A model generated the notes under the pieces. It saw only the letters and a program-made list of their open reading frames with translations, searched no databases and was not told the DNA's origin. Shown here piece by piece: positions 6,811 to 10,285 of a stretch of DNA of 10,285 nucleotides; position 1 is the first letter of the stretch, and the number at the start of each line of letters is the position of its first letter. A program made the translations under genes and the position numbers. Source of the stretch: Cellvibrionaceae bacterium (GTDB taxonomy: Bacteria > Pseudomonadota > Gammaproteobacteria > Pseudomonadales > Cellvibrionaceae); the NCBI GenBank assembly GCA_030597965.1, contig JAUVQU010000076.1, positions 1-10,285 on the forward strand, read 5' to 3'.

Positions 6811-7248
6811 ATGACCGACACAGACTACATCCGGCTTTCACCCTTTACCGACCACCTCGGCATGAAAATAGTCGACTGGAAAGACGGCGAAATCACCATG
6901 ACAGCCCAAATGAAGCCCGAATTTGGCAATTCTGGCGGCCTGCCACACGGAGGATTTCTCTGCTCCCTGCTTGATACTGCCTGCAGCATAGCTGGCCTGC
7001 ACTGCCCTAATAACGGAAGAATCAGGCGCGCCCTCACCCTTTCACTCAACACCAACTTTATGGGCCAGCCACAGGACAACAAGCTAACCATTAAAGGACG
7101 AGTCGTTAAGTCCGGCTACAAAATCTACCACTCGGAAGCTCAGGTATACGACGGCACAGGTGAATTGCTAGCAACGGCCACTGCCGTATTGAAATACACC
7201 AAAGGCAGTGAAAAAATCGAGACAACACCGCAGGACACCACAAGCTGA
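6811..7248 (+). CDS. PaaI-family hotdog-fold acyl-CoA thioesterase
   Basis: Predicted cytosolic thioesterase that hydrolyses acyl- or aryl-CoA thioesters; the substrate cannot be read from the sequence. It has 145 residues, typical of a single hotdog domain. The signature region is FGNSGGLPHGGFLCSLLDTA (38-57): Asn40, the HGG motif at 46-48 that begins the central helix, and Asp55 in the helix, where the family's catalytic acid usually lies. LTLSLNTNFM (75-84) is the following strand, and the last strand is LLATATAVLKYTK. The last 15 or so residues form a polar tail. ATG 6811 gives a domain with normal N-terminal length, but no good Shine-Dalgarno sequence precedes it, so translation may be weak. 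It follows the gltA terminator and repeat copy A, and no clear promoter is visible. 142 bp separate it from the kinase gene, and a functional link to either neighbour is not shown. Confidence 0.88.
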   Translation: MTDTDYIRLSPFTDHLGMKIVDWKDGEITMTAQMKPEFGNSGGLPHGGFLCSLLDTACSIAGLHCPNNGRIRRALTLSLNTNFMGQPQDNKLTIKGRVVKSGYKIYHSEAQVYDGTGELLATATAVLKYTKGSEKIETTPQDTTS

Positions 7249-7292
7249 CCGCCACTTTAATTCGCAGGAAAGCGGCACCCCTAATTAAGCCC

Positions 7293-7321
7293 TTCAACAA
7301 AAGCCAGAACTTTCCTGTAAT
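7293..7321 (+). promoter_or_regulatory. Possible promoter of the histidine kinase gene
   Basis: TTCAAC (7293-7298), 17-base spacer, TGTAAT (7316-7321). The -10 matches five of six positions, the -35 three of six. Downstream, AGGCAT (7339-7344) and ATGCCT (7353-7358) form a perfect 6 bp hairpin in the would-be leader. Transcription through the thioesterase gene is the alternative. Confidence 0.3.
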
Positions 7322-7390
7322 CTCTAAGCTATCAGACAAGGCATCTAGCTGAATGCCTGCGGCCCAGACACCCATAAGGATAACAAAACC

Positions 7391-9619
7391 ATGTCCAGCC
7401 AACTGTTACCGTACATGGTTATACTCTGGTCTCTTACCCCGGTACTGCTGATACTGTTCGCCAGATTATGGTCAATTCGCCACCAGCCAACCATTAAAGC
7501 CTTAATGGTTCTGTGTTTTTGTGCCTGGGCATGGTCTACCTTTTATTCATTTGAAATCCTAGTATCCAGCCTGCAGTGGAAAATATTCTGGGCCAAGATG
7601 CAATACCCCTTTATCGGTATTGTTCCGGTTGCCTGGCTGGCTTTTGCCCTATTCCTTTCCGGCAGGAAACTATTAAAACTTCCCGCCTTTATAGCGCTGA
7701 GTGTACTGCCAATTCTGGGAGCCGTATCCCTGTGGTTCGAAAGCACCCAATCACTCATCTGGCGCAGCTATCAAATTACTGAGTATCCACCACTACAGCT
7801 GCTTGATGTAGAACATGGCCCACTCTTCTGGGCTTTAGATATTTACGGTATAACGCTGCTCATTATTGGCTCTATGATTGTCTTCTCGGTCGCATTTTTA
7901 AACAAGACATCGCCGGCTCTTCGCTACGCACTGATTATTTCCCCAATGTTTTCCATCATCGCCAACATTTGCTATACCGCCAAATTAGGGCCGATTCCAG
8001 AACTCGACCTAACACCCTTTTCATTTTTCCCCGCCGGCCTTCTGCTCAGCTACGGTTTGCTCAACTTTCATCTGCCTAACCTAGTTGCAATGGCAAGAGA
8101 CACTGTATTTGAGCACCTCCCTGAAGCCGTGTTTATCCTCAATGACGACGGCCTTATTATTGATGCAAACAGTTCCGCAAGCACATTGACCGGGAAAGCT
8201 CTGCCCAACCTTATAGACCATCATCTGACAAAGTTTTTCGACCTCAGCAAAGCACCAGAATCGGATGATAAGGGTATCACCCATACCGAGATATCCCTTT
8301 GCCTACCCGGCAGCGACAACGTCAGATATTATTCAGTTAAAAATACCAGCCTTAAAACCTACGTCGACGACAAATGTGGCCAGGTGGTGGTATTCACTGA
8401 CATGACGCAGCAAATGCTTACACAGGAAAACCTGCAGCAGGCCAAACAAAAAGCCGAAGAGGCCAACCGCTCAAAAAGTCAGTTTCTTGCCAATATGAGC
8501 CATGAATTGCGCACACCCATGAATGGCATTCTGGGTATGACCCAATTACTACTCAAGGATAATGCAATGCCAGCCGAAAATAATCGGCTTACAACCATCA
8601 TGTACTCTGCGGAAAACATGATGACCATCCTTAACGAAATTCTGGATTTATCGAAAATTGAAGAGTCAAAAATGACTCTCAATAAAAGTCCTCTCAACAT
8701 CCATGAACTGGTAACGCGAGCCTACAATCTTTTCAATGATTCCGCCGTCAATAAAGACATTAAACTCAGCCTTAAAATTTCCGAAGATACGCCCACACAC
8801 CTCATCGGCGATGCTACCTTTATCCGACAAATAATTATCAATCTGCTGAATAACGCTATTAAATTCACCCCTGGTGGCTCAGTTGAAATTGCTGTCGATT
8901 CAACGTCTCTAGACCAAGAACGGCTCACACTTAATATTTCCGTTAAAGACACAGGCATTGGAATAGCGGAAGAAGATCACCTCAGAGTTTTTGAAAACTT
9001 CAACCAAGTGGACACCAGTGACACCCGCCACTATGGCGGCACAGGCATGGGGCTGGCCATTACCAAGCAACTGACAGACATGATGGGGGGCTCGATCTCA
9101 CTAGAGAGCAAACTAGGAAAAGGCTCTACATTTACCATCAAAATACCAACAGAAATTGCAAAACCGGAAGAAATATCAGCAGGAACAGCCCCCCATAAAA
9201 CCAATGAGGTGATTACTAACAGGTCGTCAAAAACAGGCCCCTACAAAATCTTAGTGGCAGAGGACAACCCAGTAAACTGTTTGGTTCTAGAACAGCTTCT
9301 TGAGCAGTTTGGAGCAGAGATCACGACCTCTCCCAATGGAAAGACTGCTCTGAACGAGCTTGACAAGCAGAATTTCGATCTAATATTTATGGACATTCAG
9401 ATGCCCGTCATGGATGGCATCACAGCCACAAAAATCATCAAAAGCAACAAACAGCACGCACAAATACCGATCATTGCTTTAACCGCTTCCAGCATGGATG
9501 GTGACCGCGAACGCTTTCTGGCAGACGGCATGGATGGCTACATCAGCAAACCGGTTATGGTCGATGACCTGGAAGCAATACTAAAACAGTATTGCCCCCA
9601 AATGCATTCAGCCTCTTAA
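7391..9619 (+). CDS. Hybrid sensor histidine kinase: 7TM-PAS-HisKA-HATPase-REC
   Basis: Inner-membrane sensor kinase of 742 residues. Residues 1-230 contain about seven hydrophobic segments and resemble the histidine-kinase N-terminal 7TM domain (WAKMQYPFIGIVPVAWLAFA at 67-86, HGPLFWALDIYG at 142-153). A PAS-like domain follows at about 235-340 (EHLPEAVFILNDDGLIIDAN), then a short coiled coil (340-362). The HisKA H-box FLANMSHELRTPMNGI has phospho-accepting His371. The HATPase has an N-box around Asn484 and Asn488, G1 DTGIGI (520-525) and G2 GGTGMGLAI (549-557). After a linker, the receiver domain (617-735) has the acidic pair Glu624-Asp625, phospho-acceptor Asp668 (FMDIQMPVMDG), Thr698 and Lys720. 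All catalytic residues appear intact. It has no HPt or output domain and there is no response regulator nearby, so it should signal through a separate HPt and regulator. AAGGA lies 10 bases before ATG 7391. The input signal is unknown. Confidence 0.95.
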   Translation: MSSQLLPYMVILWSLTPVLLILFARLWSIRHQPTIKALMVLCFCAWAWSTFYSFEILVSSLQWKIFWAKMQYPFIGIVPVAWLAFALFLSGRKLLKLPAFIALSVLPILGAVSLWFESTQSLIWRSYQITEYPPLQLLDVEHGPLFWALDIYGITLLIIGSMIVFSVAFLNKTSPALRYALIISPMFSIIANICYTAKLGPIPELDLTPFSFFPAGLLLSYGLLNFHLPNLVAMARDTVFEHLPEAVFILNDDGLIIDANSSASTLTGKALPNLIDHHLTKFFDLSKAPESDDKGITHTEISLCLPGSDNVRYYSVKNTSLKTYVDDKCGQVVVFTDMTQQMLTQENLQQAKQKAEEANRSKSQFLANMSHELRTPMNGILGMTQLLLKDNAMPAENNRLTTIMYSAENMMTILNEILDLSKIEESKMTLNKSPLNIHELVTRAYNLFNDSAVNKDIKLSLKISEDTPTHLIGDATFIRQIIINLLNNAIKFTPGGSVEIAVDSTSLDQERLTLNISVKDTGIGIAEEDHLRVFENFNQVDTSDTRHYGGTGMGLAITKQLTDMMGGSISLESKLGKGSTFTIKIPTEIAKPEEISAGTAPHKTNEVITNRSSKTGPYKILVAEDNPVNCLVLEQLLEQFGAEITTSPNGKTALNELDKQNFDLIFMDIQMPVMDGITATKIIKSNKQHAQIPIIALTASSMDGDRERFLADGMDGYISKPVMVDDLEAILKQYCPQMHSAS

Positions 9620-9636
9620 GCGAGCCTAAGCTAAAG

Positions 9637-9673
9637 CTTGTAGAGATTCGCCAGCAAAGCTGGCTCCTACAAG
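9637..9673 (+). repeat. REP-like unit downstream of the kinase gene
   Basis: The core 9647-9671 begins TTCGCCAGC and ends GCTCCTACA, with a perfect GCCAGC-AAA-GCTGGC hairpin. Short inverted ends CTTGTAG (9637-9643) and CTACAAG (9667-9673) enclose it. It belongs to the same family as 5025-5088 and 9806-9829. There is no T-tract, so it is not a canonical terminator, although it sits 17 bases after the kinase stop and may shape the mRNA 3' end. Confidence 0.75.
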
Positions 9674-9678
9674 AGTCG

Positions 9679-9699
9679 ATTTGTAATTTGTGATTTGTA
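9679..9699 (+). repeat. Three tandem copies of a 7-base unit (ATTTGTA/G)
   Basis: ATTTGTA, ATTTGTG and ATTTGTA run head to tail. The last copy overlaps the tail of the 94 bp repeat (copy B), so the array was probably formed by slippage at the repeat boundary. Confidence 0.6.
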
Positions 9700-9788
9700 G
9701 GAGCTCCCTTAAGAGGGCCTACTTTTGGTGCCGTGCACCCCCCAGGGTGCTCTCTCTTCTTACTACGCAACAATTCACCTTGAGCGAA
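9695..9788 (-). repeat. 94 bp dispersed structured repeat, copy B (inverted relative to copy A)
   Basis: Reverse complement of 6685-6778 with eight substitutions and no gaps. Read on the minus strand it begins TTCGCTCAAGG and ends GCTCCTACAA, identical in form to the REP-like unit ends. The middle stem is perfect here (GCACCC-TGGG-GGGTGC), while the TTGTTGC stem that is perfect in copy A has one mismatch and one wobble. It is flanked on both sides by short REP-like units in the opposite orientation, giving a mosaic between convergent genes. Confidence 0.85.
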
Positions 9789-9791
9789 CCA

Positions 9792-9830
9792 TTGTAGGGA
9801 ATTCATTCGCCAGCAGGCCGGCTCCTACAG
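9792..9830 (+). repeat. REP-like unit abutting the cobO stop codon
   Basis: The core 9806-9829 begins TTCGCCAGC and ends GCTCCTACA; arms GCCAGC (9809-9814) and GCCGGC (9817-9822) pair with one A-C mismatch, or a G-U wobble in minus-strand RNA. TGTAGG (9793-9798) and CCTACA (9824-9829) are inverted ends. It lies one base from the cobO stop codon, so it will be in the 3' end of the cobO transcript. Confidence 0.7.
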
Positions 9831-9831
9831 G

Positions 9832-10285
9832 CTAATAATCCACACCCTGGCGCGCTTTAATGCCGGCCTTGTAGGCATGCTTTATGTCTTTCACCTCAGA
9901 TACAGTATCCGCAATTTCTCGCAAGCCAGCACCGCCACCACGACCGGTCACAATCACACTCATCTCCCGTGGACGGCCTGCAATCGCTTTTAAAATTCTT
10001 TCTTCGTCCAAATACTTATAAGCCACCATATAAGTGAGTTCATCAAGCAGTATCAGATTATAATTCGGGTCCGCCAGCATCTTTTCAGCCACTGCCCAAG
10101 TAGCCTCCGCAGCCTCAATGTCAGCCGTGCGATCCTGGGTATTCCAGGTAAAGCCTGTGCCCATCTGGTAAAAATCTTCCTGAGGGTGATGCTCCTTTAG
10201 CCACAGCTCCTCACCGGATAACTGCTTACCCTTAATAAACTGCACAACACCCACTTTATGATCATAACCTAAGGCTCGCATCACC
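9832..10285 (-). CDS. cobO: Corrinoid adenosyltransferase (CobO/BtuR family), C-terminal part, cut by window edge
   Basis: Transfers the adenosyl group of ATP to cob(I)alamin or cob(I)yrinic acid diamide to make adenosylated corrinoids, in the cytosol. 150 codons plus stop are visible. The frame stays open through the right edge, so the GTG and ATG near 10279-10284 are internal residues, and roughly 45-50 N-terminal residues, including the P-loop, are missing. Visible family signatures are KVGVVQFIKGK (10-20), MGTGFTWNTQDR (41-52), NLILLDELTYMVAYKYL (76-92), VTGRG (112-116), IADTVSEVKDIKHAYKAGIKARQG and the terminal GVDY; E. coli BtuR shares these and ends in GIDY. Other cobalamin genes may lie to the right. 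It converges on the kinase gene across the repeat cluster. The cobO versus btuR symbol is a naming choice for the same family. Confidence 0.93.
   Translation of the reverse strand, partial: VMRALGYDHKVGVVQFIKGKQLSGEELWLKEHHPQEDFYQMGTGFTWNTQDRTADIEAAEATWAVAEKMLADPNYNLILLDELTYMVAYKYLDEERILKAIAGRPREMSVIVTGRGGGAGLREIADTVSEVKDIKHAYKAGIKARQGVDY

Noticed and set aside
9555..9806. 83-codon minus-strand frame through the repeat cluster
   Set aside because: It consists mostly of repeat DNA plus antisense to the kinase end; no protein features.
9637..9830. CRISPR array
   Set aside because: Units are few, in alternating orientation, of different lengths and bounded by inverted ends; there are no regular spacers or cas genes.

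Overview
The window looks like chromosomal core-metabolism DNA from a gammaproteobacterium. The TCA-cycle proteins (SucA, SdhCDAB, GltA) resemble the Escherichia coli proteins along their whole length, and the gltA / sdhCDAB / sucA order is the usual gammaproteobacterial one. The intergenic REP-like units ending in GCTCCTACA recall Pseudomonas REPs. My guess is a marine Pseudomonas/Cellvibrio-type lineage, but no marker gene here settles this.

Layout. 1-1015 (minus): N-terminal 338 residues of SucA, the E1 of 2-oxoglutarate dehydrogenase, cut by the window edge. 1016-1413: a 398 bp gap with two terminator-like hairpins reading with the sdh operon, so sdh and sucA look like separate transcription units. 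1414-4648 (minus): sdhC-sdhD-sdhA-sdhB, complete and tightly packed. 4649-5320: divergent control region with a promoter for each side and a pair of facing REP-like units between them. 5321-6613 (plus): gltA with a strong terminator. 6811-7248 (plus): PaaI-type hotdog thioesterase. 7391-9619 (plus): membrane hybrid histidine kinase (7TM-PAS-HisKA-HATPase-REC). 9620-9831: a mosaic of REP-like repeats between convergent genes. 9832-10285 (minus): C-terminal part of a CobO/BtuR corrinoid adenosyltransferase.

How the genes work together. GltA makes citrate at the cycle entry, SucA starts 2-oxoglutarate oxidation, and SdhCDAB oxidises succinate and passes electrons to ubiquinone. The divergent gltA/sdh arrangement lets one regulatory region serve both. 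The thioesterase, kinase and CobO have no obvious link to the cycle.

The most interesting signal is in the repeats. A 94 bp element occurs twice in opposite orientation (6685-6778 and 9695-9788, 86 of 94 positions identical, no gaps), bracketing the thioesterase and kinase genes. Its ends (TTCGC... and ...GCTCCTACA) match the ends of the 24-25 bp REP-like units in the same window, which suggests a long variant of one repeat family. I saw no phage, CRISPR array, transposase, tRNA or rRNA, and no clear new multi-gene system.
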